From assembly GCA_040505895.1 (NCBI GenBank), contig JBEVXU010000002.1, positions 186,001 to 250,000 of the forward strand: a stretch of 64,000 nt of DNA. Direction: 5' to 3'. The first letter of the stretch is position 1. Every line of letters begins with the position of its first letter. Below the pieces are notes generated by a model. The model worked only from the letters and a program-made list of their open reading frames with translations, was not told the origin of the DNA and did not search any database. Below, in pieces: positions 1 to 8,632 of this stretch. A program made the position numbers and the translations under genes. The stretch is from Vondammii sp040505895. GTDB taxonomy: Bacteria; Pseudomonadota; Gammaproteobacteria; Chromatiales; Chromatiaceae.

Positions 1-709
1 GATCGACTCCTCGCGGCTCAAGGTAGCTAATCGCAGCATGCGCCAGCTCATCCAACCTCAACACCGCCATCACGAAGCCAATCAATTCCTCTGTTCTTTC
101 GACACTGGATACTGTTCGGTAGAGTGGAAGGCAGGCTATCACCCCGTAGTCCATATCACTCTTAGCAGATAACTTGAGACGTCCACTGACTGCAATTTCC
201 CCTGTTTCCTGTGCTTTTTTTAGAACACTCGTTAGTACCGGTCGGGAATTGGCGTCATCCCAAGGTAAAAAACTCGTGTCTTCACGGAGTTCAACATAGG
301 TGAGAGAGAAATTGTTATATAGCGCTGTGCTTTTCGGCATCTCTTGAGAACGAATTGAGTTAACCGGCCTTTGAAGAATCAACCCAATTGCATCAATGCC
401 ATGGTTCCGTCTGAGAAGTGAGCCTGCGAACAGATGAAAACGCGCCCCTTCAGTCCTCTCTTCTGTCTGAACAAAGTCACGAACCACTTTCACCGGCTCT
501 AATGCGCTTTCAAAAACCTGTTTTAGTAATCGATTTCTATTGTGAGCAACCCAGTTAAATTCGATCTTCCCTTGGGCGTTGATCTGTTCGTTAATCACCC
601 AAAAGGTGATGAATGATGACGTCAACCCAATACAGGCAACAAGCCATATAACAACATGGCTTCTAAGAAAAATTTTAATACTTTTTTCTGGTAGGCCAAC
701 ACGTAGCAT
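1..709 (-). CDS. CHASE-domain membrane sensor, N-terminal part (runs off the window)
   Basis: I translated this frame by hand: it is open from the ATG at 709 to base 1, about 236 residues, and continues outside the window. A membrane segment lies near residues 16-40 (VVIWLVACIGLTSSFITFWV). A sensory domain follows, with the CHASE-like stretch YGVIACLPLYR near residue 200 and RPVNSIRS near 115. CHASE domains are extracellular ligand sensors placed before histidine kinase, GGDEF or EAL outputs; the output here is unseen. In-frame ATGs also exist at 724 and 760. I chose 709 because AAGG lies 8 nt upstream of it. The family call rests on general pattern only. Confidence 0.65.
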   Translation of the reverse strand, partial: MLRVGLPEKSIKIFLRSHVVIWLVACIGLTSSFITFWVINEQINAQGKIEFNWVAHNRNRLLKQVFESALEPVKVVRDFVQTEERTEGARFHLFAGSLLRRNHGIDAIGLILQRPVNSIRSQEMPKSTALYNNFSLTYVELREDTSFLPWDDANSRPVLTSVLKKAQETGEIAVSGRLKLSAKSDMDYGVIACLPLYRTVSSVERTEELIGFVMAVLRLDELAHAAISYLEPRGVD

Positions 710-919
710 CTCTATAGCCTTCATAACTATCGGTATGTGGACTTCGTTCCACAACAACATCTCTCTTTTTAGCAAAACCCTGAACAAATAAGGCCGGCAA
801 CTCTATCTGGAAAGGAGGAAGATATTCCAAGTATGCAGTGTATTTTAATTGACGCCAAGAAGTATGCCTACGAGTCCAAAAATCTGATAGAGAACTTTTA
901 TCACTGGACTCGACAGTGC

Positions 920-1165
920 ATCCCTATTTAGCTATCTATGGAACTATCTGACTAACCAAACCATAAACTGACTTCCATCCAGCAATAAGAACTCCCCGCA
1001 TTCGGTAACCTTTGCACAAGCCTGGCCTAATTGAATTGTGCTCAGGAGGCGTAAGGTCAAGGGGTCTATCACAGCTGATAGCAGGCTATTAGCAATAATT
1101 TTCGGTCGACTTCTACTGAGAGCAAGGCAATCGGTCATGACTTGTTCAGAGGTTCCTTAGGTCTG
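920..1165 (-). mobile_element. Decayed insertion-sequence remnant with one terminal repeat
   Basis: The minus strand holds a 64-residue frame (1138 to 944) ending in KVTECGEFLLLDGSQFMVW, which resembles the N-terminal part of IS4-type transposases (LLQDGSSF); this match is weak. At 1135-1160 lies tcatgacttgttcagagg followed by ttccttag, the inverse of the end sequence of the palindromic element at 26931. The rest of 710-1230 contains no other convincing gene. Confidence 0.3.
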
Positions 1166-1230
1166 ACACCCCCTGATTGGATCTATAGGCACCGCCACCT
1201 CAAGCGGCAGTTGACCATGACCTGATATTT

Positions 1231-1252
1231 ATTTCGATATTTCTAGAATATT
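1231..1252 (+). promoter_or_regulatory. Operator-like site 1 upstream of arsR
   Basis: The sequence ATTTCGATATTTCTAGAATA lies about 35 nt upstream of the arsR ATG. It contains a partial dyad (ATTTCTAGAATAT). An almost identical copy is found just before the permease gene at 1600. Two matching sites before two adjacent genes suggest binding by the ArsR protein encoded between them (inference). Confidence 0.5.
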
Positions 1253-1285
1253 GATTTCTTGGTTATATTCACTATAATCCCAACC

Positions 1286-1582
1286 ATGGAACTGGAAACC
1301 ACAGCCAAACGACTTGCCGAATTGGGCCATAGTACCCGGTTGGCGATCTTTCGCCATCTGGTGAAGTGCGGCCCTAACGGCTGCCCGGTGGGTGATGTAC
1401 AGAAAATGCTGGATATTCCCGGCTCCACCCTGTCGCACCATATGAGCCGCTTAATGTCTGCCGGGCTGGTGGAACAGAAACGTGATGGCCGCACTCTCTA
1501 CTGTCGACCGGTCTACAGCGCACTGGATGAAGTGATCAACTTTCTCACTGACGAGTGCTGTGCGAGTCACTGTACCGTTTGA
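1286..1582 (+). CDS. arsR: ArsR-family metalloregulator
   Basis: A 98-residue winged-helix repressor of the ArsR/SmtB family. The recognition helix region reads STLSHHMSRLMSAGLV (about residues 47-62), followed by the wing KRDGRTLYCRP. The chosen start MELETTAKRL begins the family fold; an upstream GTG at 1259 would add nine unlikely residues. Cysteines occur at 28, 33, 73 and in a C-terminal cluster CCASHC (91, 92, 96). A similar C-terminal cysteine trio binds As(III) in the Acidithiobacillus ferrooxidans type of ArsR, so thiophilic metal or arsenite sensing is likely but inferred. It is followed 49 nt later by an ArsP-type permease, the expected target. Confidence 0.85.
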   Translation: MELETTAKRLAELGHSTRLAIFRHLVKCGPNGCPVGDVQKMLDIPGSTLSHHMSRLMSAGLVEQKRDGRTLYCRPVYSALDEVINFLTDECCASHCTV

Positions 1583-1599
1583 TTTTTGATTGCAAATAT

Positions 1600-1621
1600 A
1601 TTTCGATCTTTCTGGAAATTT
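1600..1621 (+). promoter_or_regulatory. Operator-like site 2 upstream of the permease
   Basis: The sequence ATTTCGATCTTTCTGGAAAT matches site 1 at 1231 in 17 of its first 20 positions. It lies between the arsR stop and the permease ribosome-binding site (AGGA at 1622), so bound repressor would cover the translation start region of the permease. Confidence 0.45.
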
Positions 1622-1631
1622 AGGAAATAAA

Positions 1632-2651
1632 ATGTCGCTCGAACAACTACTCCATCGCCTGATGGAAACCAGCCTATTTGGTCTACAGCTGTTTGCCGAA
1701 CTGGCGGTTCTCTTTGTACTGATCAGCTTTTTGGTCGGTGCACTCCATGAGTGGCTACCGGCGGATAAAACACGTCACTATCTCTCTGCACGCCACGGCA
1801 GGGGCTACTTGATCGGCGCATTGATCGGCTCCGCTACCCCCTTCTGTAGTTGCTCTACGGTGCCTTTGACTCTCGGCCTGCTGAAAAGTGGTGCGGGCTT
1901 TGGCCCAACCATGACGCTGCTATTCACATCACCACTGGTCAACCCCATTATCATCACTCTTTTCTGGGTCACCTTCGGTGTTGAGATGACACTGCTCTAT
2001 GCCGGTATGGCGGTGTCAATGGCGATTACCATCTCCTGGCTGATGGACCGCGCTGGATTTGAGCGTTATCTGCGTCAGGATGCTCTCGTTACAAAGCAGA
2101 CAGTAGCCACTATCTCTGTTGACAGCATACAGATGAGTTCGGGAGTTGAACGCTCCATGACGCCACAGAGTGAACCTGTCGCTTTCGATATGAGCGGAAC
2201 TGCGGTCGCAGCTCCGGCTTTGAGTGTTTCACAACAGCGTTCAATCAAAGCGAAACGCCTGTTCAGAGAGGCGGTCAATCAATTCCGCACCTTTCTTCCA
2301 CACATCATCATCGGTGTCGCCATCGGTGCCTTTGCACACGGTTTCGTACCCGATGAACTGTTGACCCGTTATGCAGGGCCGGACAATCTGTGGGCTATCC
2401 CGGTGTCGGCCATCATCGGCGTCCCCCTCTATGTTCGCGCCTCTACCATGATTCCAATCGCCATGGCCCTCACTGCCAAGGGTATGGGGGTGGGTGCAGT
2501 GATCGCTCTTGTGATTGGTGGTGCCGGAGCCTCCCTGCCGGAGGTGGTGATGCTTAAGCGGATGTTCCAATGGCCAATCCTTAGCGTCTTTCTACTCTCT
2601 GTGTTCAGCATCGCCATCACTACCGGCTATCTGGCAGAACTGATCTATTGA
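1632..2651 (+). CDS. ArsP/DUF318-type membrane permease
   Basis: A 339-residue membrane protein of the permease family PF03773 (YraQ/ArsP). The signature GSATPFCSCSTVPLTLGLL is present near residue 75, followed by TSPLVNPIIITLFW, and the C-terminal repeat half shows GVPLYVRASTMIPIAMAL and GGAGASLPEVVML. A variable hydrophilic loop of about 50 residues separates the halves. Members export organoarsenicals (ArsP) or have unknown thiophilic substrates; arsR next door supports a metal or metalloid role. The start MSLEQLL has AGGA 6 nt upstream; the longer frame from 1590 would run through the operator-like site. Confidence 0.85.
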   Translation: MSLEQLLHRLMETSLFGLQLFAELAVLFVLISFLVGALHEWLPADKTRHYLSARHGRGYLIGALIGSATPFCSCSTVPLTLGLLKSGAGFGPTMTLLFTSPLVNPIIITLFWVTFGVEMTLLYAGMAVSMAITISWLMDRAGFERYLRQDALVTKQTVATISVDSIQMSSGVERSMTPQSEPVAFDMSGTAVAAPALSVSQQRSIKAKRLFREAVNQFRTFLPHIIIGVAIGAFAHGFVPDELLTRYAGPDNLWAIPVSAIIGVPLYVRASTMIPIAMALTAKGMGVGAVIALVIGGAGASLPEVVMLKRMFQWPILSVFLLSVFSIAITTGYLAELIY

Positions 2652-2796
2652 TTGGAGGGCTGAACAAACCTCCTCTCTCCACACGCTGAGCGATATCCCT
2701 AACCATTTCTTTCATCAGGCGGGATACTAATCAAACAGTTCACCCCAGAGGGATTTCCTCTTCTGCTCAAGTAGACTGGCTATATTATCTTACTCT

Positions 2797-3151
2797 GCAA
2801 TCTATCAGTAACTACATCCTCAAAAAGGGTGATGTAGGAATATTGAGCTTCCGCTATTCTGATACATCCGCCACCCAGTCATATACACTGAATGCAAACA
2901 GCCGTTATCCTGTTTCATCTTTCTGGAGGATTAATCCACATCTTAGTTTCTAATTCCGTAAAAACAAGAATGATGATGGCGATCGATTGAGCGTCGGAGC
3001 ATATATTCATTCGGAGTACAGAATTCGCAATAACCTGAGCTTTGAAGTTGAGCTGAATGGTGACTGGTATAGAGACCGGACTGCAACCAGCGAGGATAAG
3101 TTTCTCGATTACCAATTTATGGCCGGCTACCGATGGGAATTTGATCAGTAA
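2797..3151 (+). pseudogene. Remnant of an outer-membrane beta-barrel gene
   Basis: Reading the plus strand gives an open C-terminal barrel: LSFRYSDTSATQSYTL, then WRINPHLSF, an in-frame TAA at 2951-2953, then FRKNKNDDGDRLSV, SFEVELNGDWYRDRTATSED and the terminal MAGYRWEFDQ with TAA at 3149. The alternating pattern and RKNKNDDGD resemble the barrel domains at the ends of large TPR-type outer-membrane proteins in gammaproteobacteria. The N-terminal part is absent and the remaining part is interrupted by a stop, so I call it dead. Confidence 0.6.
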
Positions 3152-3212
3152 CAAAGTCTCACTAAAAAATTCCAACTTCCACCCTTCCCATTGGAGTTAC
3201 CACTAAAATAGT

Positions 3213-3367
3213 TAAATGGCTGTGCACAATAATCCGGGAACTTGGGGTAGGAGCGAACTTGTTCCCGAAGAACATACCCCCGCGCCTGATCGCGAATAAA
3301 TTCGCTCCTACAGATACACTTTTTTCTATGAAGATAGTGTTTCATTACTATTGTGCATAACCACTTA
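3213..3367 (+). mobile_element. REP-core MITE, copy A
   Basis: A 155-bp element with imperfect inverted ends: taaatggctgtgcacaata at the left and tattgtgcataaccactta at the right. Inside is an inverted REP-like pair (GTAGGAGCGAACTTGTTC and GCGAATAAATTCGCTCCTAC). Related copies are at 31880, 40702 and 62583. Frames through it spell the peptide CRSEFIRD, a well-known false ORF of such repeats. Confidence 0.8.
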
Positions 3368-3423
3368 GGAAATAGAAAAAATCGGGCTATAATCCAGCTT
3401 CATTTATTCACCTCCGGCTTATC

Positions 3424-3897
3424 ATGTTTACGACGAATAAATCATGGATTCTCATCCTTCTCCTACTGTTGCTACTCACCGCTTGTGCTGACAATAAGAA
3501 ACAGCCAGTAGTCAATATCACCCATTCACCGGCCAACGGACTGACAGAAGCGGCAATGGATGGAGATTATCTTATGCGGTTGGAACAAGAGACGCTGAAT
3601 GCTGCCAACCAGAGGTTGACCGAAACCTATGAGCGCAACGACGTACCTCTCCATGCACGATACAGCCGAGCCAGGGTAAAAGGGCGACTAATCGAAGCGG
3701 AGGGGAAGAGGTTAGCTGTTATTGACCTTACCTATAGTGAAAGCCGGGTATGGGTATCACGTATCACCGGGGTGATAAATTCAACCACTCACACTGTCAG
3801 TTGCATCTCCCCTGAGGGAATGCCCATGGATGTTCTTGACCCCGAAGGAGCCTGTGGTGAAGCTGTTAAGCAAACCCTATTGAACCAGACCCAGTAA
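3424..3897 (+). CDS. Small predicted lipoprotein
   Basis: A 157-residue protein with a lipoprotein signal: positive N-terminus (TTNKS), a leucine-rich core and the lipobox LLTAC, so Cys near residue 21 would be lipidated. The mature part has an amphipathic stretch (RLEQETLNAANQRLTETYER) and a beta-rich domain (RLAVIDLTYSESRVWVSRI). I do not recognise a family. It stands alone, with about 150 bp before the next gene in the same direction. No clear ribosome-binding site is visible before the ATG. Confidence 0.6.
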   Translation: MFTTNKSWILILLLLLLLTACADNKKQPVVNITHSPANGLTEAAMDGDYLMRLEQETLNAANQRLTETYERNDVPLHARYSRARVKGRLIEAEGKRLAVIDLTYSESRVWVSRITGVINSTTHTVSCISPEGMPMDVLDPEGACGEAVKQTLLNQTQ

Positions 3898-4051
3898 GAA
3901 CCCTAATCCAGCCTTAACCGATTATCCGGGCCATCATTTGAAATATTTTGAAATTAGCCTATTCTCTGTTACTAACAAGTAGGACTGGCACGAATATTCA
4001 TAATTCTAATAAATTACAAACCTGTGCCATATAACCAGGGATTCCTCCGCC

Positions 4052-4597
4052 ATGAAGGGTTTGGTTTTTTCAGAGTTTATCGAATTTGTTGAAGATAGCT
4101 TCTCGCCGGATATTGCGGACGAGATGATCGAGGCGTCCGATCTTCCTTCGCAAGGTGCCTACACGGCGGTTGGCACCTACCACCATGACGAACTGCTGAC
4201 CTTGGTCACCACCCTCAGCAGACTGACCAACACCCCTATTCCAGACCTTGTGCAAACATTTGGCAAGCATCTCTTCGGCTGCCTTGCCTCCGGCTATCCC
4301 GGCTTTATTGAGGGTGTCGATAACAGCTTTGACTTCCTACAACTGATAGAAAACCACATTCACGTGGAGGTGAGAAAACTCTACCCAGACGCAGAGCTTC
4401 CCAGTTTTGAGGAGAGTCGCCCTGATCCTGACCACCTTATCCTGACTTACAGATCCCAGCGCCCCTTTAGCGACTTGGCCATGGGTCTGATCGAGGGCTG
4501 TGTGGATCACTTCGACGAAGAGGTGGAGGTTACAGGTCAGAAGCTCGAATCTTCAGATGGATACGCCATGCAGTTTGACCTCATCAGGAAAGAGTGA
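4052..4597 (+). CDS. H-NOX heme-nitric oxide/oxygen binding sensor
   Basis: A 181-residue H-NOX (HNOB) protein of typical stand-alone length. The heme ligand is expected at the His of IHVEVRKLYPDAELPSF (His104), and the conserved YxSxR heme-propionate motif is present as Y133-R-S135-Q-R137. No Tyr gas-binding assignment can be made from sequence alone. In other proteobacteria H-NOX proteins bind NO and control a partner kinase or diguanylate cyclase encoded beside them. Here the partner is the PAS-GGDEF-EAL gene starting 4 nt after the stop, so the two are translated together and probably act together. Confidence 0.92.
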   Translation: MKGLVFSEFIEFVEDSFSPDIADEMIEASDLPSQGAYTAVGTYHHDELLTLVTTLSRLTNTPIPDLVQTFGKHLFGCLASGYPGFIEGVDNSFDFLQLIENHIHVEVRKLYPDAELPSFEESRPDPDHLILTYRSQRPFSDLAMGLIEGCVDHFDEEVEVTGQKLESSDGYAMQFDLIRKE

Positions 4598-4601
4598 GTC
4601 G

Positions 4602-6392
4602 ATGAGTGAGCTAGAGCGCCTCCAGAAACGTGCCAAAAGGGAACGGGTGGCGCGCAAAGAGGCAGAGCGGCTGCTTGAAGACAAGAGCCGCGAGCTATTC
4701 TACGTCAACCAGACACTGGCTGAGCGGGAGGCAAAAACCCGTTCGGTATTGCAGGCTATCAACGACGGCATACTGACCTATGACGAAGAGGGGATCATCC
4801 AATCCTGCAACCCGGGTGCAGAAAACATCTTCGGCTGTAACGACAGCCGCTTACTTGGCCATCCCATCGCATCCCTGTTTCCACAAGACACCCTATTGAT
4901 ACCCGCCGAGGGGCATGATCCAAAACATATTGAAGAGACCAACATCAGAAGAGATGATGGCAGCAACTGCCCTATTGAGCTAACCATCGGTATCGTCAAC
5001 CTGGAGAGTGGGCGGGTTTATATCGCCACTCTTCGTGACACCACTGAGCGAAATAGCGCCCAGGAGCGGATCAAAAAGCTTGCCTACTATGACGCATTGA
5101 CCGGATTACCTAACCGCTCCGTTTTTCTGGACCGGCTTGAACTGGCGTTGGAGAATGCCAAGCGGCATAACGACTTGGTGGCGGTGATGTTTATCGACCT
5201 CGACCGTTTCAAGCGGGTCAATGACACTCTCGGCCACAACGTGGGTGACCATTTTCTTACTCAGGTGGCAAAACGCCTACGTAACACGATCAGAACCAGT
5301 GACACGGTAACCAAACTCCACAAAGACGACGATATCCCCCTTCTGACACGCTTGGGGGGCGATGAATTCACCCTACTACTTTCAAGAATTAGAAATGCCA
5401 ACGATGTCGCCAGAGTAGGACAACGCATTCTCGAGGATCTACGCCGACCGGTTCGCATCGACGGACACGAACTGGTCCTTACCGGATGTATTGGTATTGC
5501 TCTCTTTCCCGGTGATGGCGAAGATGCGGATGCCATACTGCGAAATGCCGATGTGGCCATGTACCAAGGTAAAAAGAGGGGACGAAACCAGGCAGCCTTC
5601 TACTCCGCCTCAATGAATGAAACCGCCCTGCATGTGCTGACCCTTGAGGAAGAGCTGCATCAGGCACTTAGAAACAGCGAATTCGAGGTTCATTTCCAAC
5701 CAAAGGTATCTATTCAAACAAGAAAACCGGTGGGTGCCGAGGCCCTGGTTCGCTGGCATCATCCTAAACATGGCATGATGCTGCCTGGCGAGTTTCTGCC
5801 GGTGGCTGAAGAGACAGGACTCCTCGGACCGATAAGTGACTGGGTGTTGGGGGAGACTTGTAAGCAGATAAGATGCTGGGCGGATAGCGGTAAGCAACCA
5901 CTGCCGATCTCCGTTAATATCTCTAACCAGCAATTCAACGGCGATGATCTGCTGATTAAGTTGAAACGCGTGCTGCAAGAGTCAGCTATAGATCCCGGCC
6001 TGTTGGAGTTGGAACTAACCGAGTCCATCGTCATGGAAAATGCCCCTCGCGCAGTCGAAATCACCCGCAGCATCAGTGAGATGGGGGTATCCCTCTCCAT
6101 CGATGATTTTGGCACCGGCTACTCATCCATGAGCCACCTCAAGCGCCTTTCAGTTGACAAACTGAAGATTGATCGCTCCTTTGTAATGGATTTGGGGATA
6201 GACTCTGAGGATGAGGCAATTATCAAGGCGATCACAGCACTGGCCCATAGTATGCACCTCGAAGTAATAGCAGAGGGTGTTGAGACCGAAGCGCAGCTGG
6301 AGCGGCTGGGTCAGCACGGCTGTAACGAAGCCCAGGGTTTTCTATTTAGCCGGGCAATTCCTGCGGATGAGTTTGCCGAGTGGCTGGAGTAA
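4602..6392 (+). CDS. PAS-GGDEF-EAL cyclic-di-GMP enzyme, H-NOX partner
   Basis: A 596-residue soluble protein: a coiled coil (1-45, SELERLQKRAKRERVARKEA), a PAS domain (about 45-165), GGDEF (about 170-335) and EAL (about 345-596). Both active-site motifs are intact: LGGDEF, and EALVRW, ELTESIV, DDFGTGYSS, KIDRSFV and AEGVE. Thus it may make and degrade c-di-GMP. An insertion of about 12 charged residues (TKLHKDDDIPLLT) precedes the GGDEF motif, which is unusual. The start MSELERL has AGGAAAGAG upstream. Position directly after the H-NOX gene predicts NO or O2 control of its activity. Confidence 0.9.
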   Translation: MSELERLQKRAKRERVARKEAERLLEDKSRELFYVNQTLAEREAKTRSVLQAINDGILTYDEEGIIQSCNPGAENIFGCNDSRLLGHPIASLFPQDTLLIPAEGHDPKHIEETNIRRDDGSNCPIELTIGIVNLESGRVYIATLRDTTERNSAQERIKKLAYYDALTGLPNRSVFLDRLELALENAKRHNDLVAVMFIDLDRFKRVNDTLGHNVGDHFLTQVAKRLRNTIRTSDTVTKLHKDDDIPLLTRLGGDEFTLLLSRIRNANDVARVGQRILEDLRRPVRIDGHELVLTGCIGIALFPGDGEDADAILRNADVAMYQGKKRGRNQAAFYSASMNETALHVLTLEEELHQALRNSEFEVHFQPKVSIQTRKPVGAEALVRWHHPKHGMMLPGEFLPVAEETGLLGPISDWVLGETCKQIRCWADSGKQPLPISVNISNQQFNGDDLLIKLKRVLQESAIDPGLLELELTESIVMENAPRAVEITRSISEMGVSLSIDDFGTGYSSMSHLKRLSVDKLKIDRSFVMDLGIDSEDEAIIKAITALAHSMHLEVIAEGVETEAQLERLGQHGCNEAQGFLFSRAIPADEFAEWLE

Positions 6393-6444
6393 ACATCGGC
6401 TAAATCCGTACTCAGACGAGCACACTTCTAATCTTATCAAACCA

Positions 6445-7224
6445 TTATCGGCAAGCATTACTGAACAGGCGGAAAAAGTTTTCGCCGGTAGTCTCCACCA
6501 GCCGCTCTCTCTCCACCCCCCGAACCTCAGCCAGCTTGTCGGCAACAAGAGCTACATAGGCCGGAATATTTGGCTTGCCACGGTGGGGCACCGGTGCCAG
6601 GTAAGGCGCATCGGTCTCGATCAGAATACGATCCTCCGGCACCTTTTTCGCCACCTCCCGCAGGTCAGCGGCACTATTGAAGGTGATAATCCCCGAAAAT
6701 GAGATGTAGAACCCCATATCCAGAGCCGCTTTGGCCATATCCCAATCTTCGGTAAAGCAGTGCATCACACCACCAACCTGGTCAGCTCCCTCCTCCTGCA
6801 AAATCTGTAGGGTATCGTCTCGGGCGGCACGGGTGTGAATAATCAACGGTTTATTACAGAGTCGAGCTGCTGCAATATGGCGGCGAAAACGATCCTGCTG
6901 CCAAGTCAGATCCCCTTCACTACGAAAATAATCGAGCCCGGTCTCACCAATGGCGACATTCTGGGGGTGCAGTGCAAGCTCAGCCAGCTCTTCGGGTTCC
7001 GGTTCATGTCGCTCATGGTCATTGGGGTGGACGCCGACTGAGAGAGAAACACCCGGCTGCCCCTCTACCAGGGTACACATCGCCGGGTAGCTTTCGAGAT
7101 CAATAGAGACACAGAGAGTGTGGCCTATACCCTCCTCCCTGGTGCAATCCAGCAACTTCTCAAAACTGTTATCAAACGGCGTAAGATCGATACGATCAAG
7201 GTGACAATGGGAGTCTACAAGCAT
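6445..7224 (-). CDS. tatD: TatD-family metal-dependent hydrolase
   Basis: A 259-residue TatD/YcfH-type hydrolase (putative 3'-5' deoxyribonuclease) with the TIM-barrel metal motifs: SHCHLD at the N-terminus, GETGLDYF, HTRAARDD, GGVMHCFTED and ETDAPYLAP. Length is normal. It closes the holB-pilZ-tatD end of the operon, as in many gammaproteobacteria, 54 nt downstream of pilZ. The convergent EAL gene ends 52 bp away without an obvious hairpin. Confidence 0.93.
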   Translation of the reverse strand: MLVDSHCHLDRIDLTPFDNSFEKLLDCTREEGIGHTLCVSIDLESYPAMCTLVEGQPGVSLSVGVHPNDHERHEPEPEELAELALHPQNVAIGETGLDYFRSEGDLTWQQDRFRRHIAAARLCNKPLIIHTRAARDDTLQILQEEGADQVGGVMHCFTEDWDMAKAALDMGFYISFSGIITFNSAADLREVAKKVPEDRILIETDAPYLAPVPHRGKPNIPAYVALVADKLAEVRGVERERLVETTGENFFRLFSNACR

Positions 7225-7278
7225 AATCAGGTCTATCGGAGAGAGTAAGAGAGGCGGTGCCTACCAGCAGTAGGCCCG

Positions 7279-7638
7279 TTACATAGTGTGGGTCGGACGC
7301 TCCGATTTCAGTGCGCCTGCAAGATAGGTCTCTATCTTGTTACGAGCCATACCGCCGTCCTGGTCGCTAAACTGGACGCCGATACCGGCCGCCCGGTTGC
7401 CTTCGGCGCCAAGGGGGGTGATCCAGATGATCTTCCCTGCAACGGGAAGGCGTTCGGTCTCATCCATCAGAGTCAATAGCATAAAGACCTCATCCCCCAG
7501 CTTATATTTCTTGTTTGTTGGGATAAACAGACCACCATTTTTTACAAACTGCATATAGGCTGCATACAGAGCATTCTTGTCTTTGATAGTGAGCGACAAA
7601 ATACCTTGCCGTGCCCCTGGTGCTTTTTGATCTGCCAT
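7279..7638 (-). CDS. pilZ: Type IV pilus PilZ protein
   Basis: A 119-residue PilZ-domain protein of the true PilZ type: it has GILSLTIKDKNALYAAYM, the central NGGLFIPTNKKYKLGDEVFM and GIGVQFSDQDGG. It lacks the RxxxR c-di-GMP motif, as expected for the PilZ of type IV pilus assembly, which acts with PilB and FimX at the inner membrane. It lies 7 nt after holB, the usual neighbour in gammaproteobacteria. Confidence 0.9.
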   Translation of the reverse strand: MADQKAPGARQGILSLTIKDKNALYAAYMQFVKNGGLFIPTNKKYKLGDEVFMLLTLMDETERLPVAGKIIWITPLGAEGNRAAGIGVQFSDQDGGMARNKIETYLAGALKSERPTHTM

Positions 7639-7645
7639 TGTTATC

Positions 7646-8632
7646 TCAACTGTCTCTTCTGGAGGCTGTCATCAACAACCCTTCCAATAACATTTGCGTA
7701 TTGAGCTGAGAGCCCGATAAACGAATCGCTTCATAAGTACGGTCCAATAGGTCATAAAGACCTTTCAGATCCATCTCCTGCGCTAACGAGTGGAAGCGTT
7801 TGCGCTGATCCGGATTGATCACATCAATCGCCTCATTCACCGACCTGAGTCGAATCATATCCACGATCCAACCACAAAACCAGTGCAGGGTTCTGGCAAA
7901 AGGCAATTTTTCCCATCTTGATGCCACCGCCACGGGGTCACCTCCCTTTACCAGAATAGCACTGAACTCATCAAGCATTCTCTCTCTCTCTGCAAGCAGC
8001 TCCGAATCGGCCGATGCCAGAGCAGTCAATGGAGAGCCGGAAGTCAATGCGAGCAGTAGCTCAGGTGATGTTGCAACCCCCTGTTGTGATAGCCACTCAA
8101 TCGACTGAGCCTGCTCGGGTGTCGCAAAGTGATAGCGCTGACAACGACTGCGGATAGTTGCCGGTAATCGACCCGGGCGACTGCTGATGAGAATCATAAT
8201 GGTCCAATCAACCGGCTCTTCCAGTGTCTTCAGCAGGCTATTGGCTGCGGCAATATTGAGTGCATCAGCAGGCTCGATGATCGTCACCTTGAAACCACCT
8301 GCCTGACTTGTAAGCGTCTCCTTGGCGGTAAATTCCCGAATAGCATCAACCTTGATCGCCTTACCCGGCTCTTCAGGTTCGATCCGCCGGTAATCTGGAT
8401 GAGTCTCCGCCTGAAACAGATGACAATTCTTACAGTTGCCGCAAGGCTTTCCACCCTCTAGAGGTGACTGACACAGAAGCGATGCCGCCAGACGGATACC
8501 AAAACGGCGCTTGCCCAACCCTTCCGCACCGGTAATGAGCAGCGCATGAGGCAACCTGCCGCGCTCCCTGACGGCCTGCAGGCGCTGCCAGTTTTCAGCA
8601 TGCCAGGGTAGTTCCCCTATTACCTCATGCAT
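7646..8632 (-). CDS. holB: DNA polymerase III delta-prime subunit
   Basis: A 328-residue clamp-loader subunit. Visible motifs are the P-loop GAEGLGKRRF (about residue 35), the zinc-binding CGNCKNC, the box ANSLLKTLEEP and the SRC motif RSRCQRYHF. Delta-prime usually has a degenerate P-loop and does not hydrolyse ATP. The gene overlaps tmk by 8 nt, so translation is coupled. Confidence 0.93.
   Translation of the reverse strand: MHEVIGELPWHAENWQRLQAVRERGRLPHALLITGAEGLGKRRFGIRLAASLLCQSPLEGGKPCGNCKNCHLFQAETHPDYRRIEPEEPGKAIKVDAIREFTAKETLTSQAGGFKVTIIEPADALNIAAANSLLKTLEEPVDWTIMILISSRPGRLPATIRSRCQRYHFATPEQAQSIEWLSQQGVATSPELLLALTSGSPLTALASADSELLAERERMLDEFSAILVKGGDPVAVASRWEKLPFARTLHWFCGWIVDMIRLRSVNEAIDVINPDQRKRFHSLAQEMDLKGLYDLLDRTYEAIRLSGSQLNTQMLLEGLLMTASRRDS

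Noticed and set aside
832..930. A 32-codon frame (MQCILIDAKKYAYESK...) with AGGAGG upstream
   Set aside because: The spacing from AGGAGG to ATG is too long, the frame is short and lies in IS debris; I could not support it as a gene.
3145..3345. Minus-strand frames such as the 66-codon one containing CRSEFIRDQA
   Set aside because: They are read through the REP-core repeat and reappear at each copy (for example 40700-40900), so they reflect repeat sequence and not a gene.
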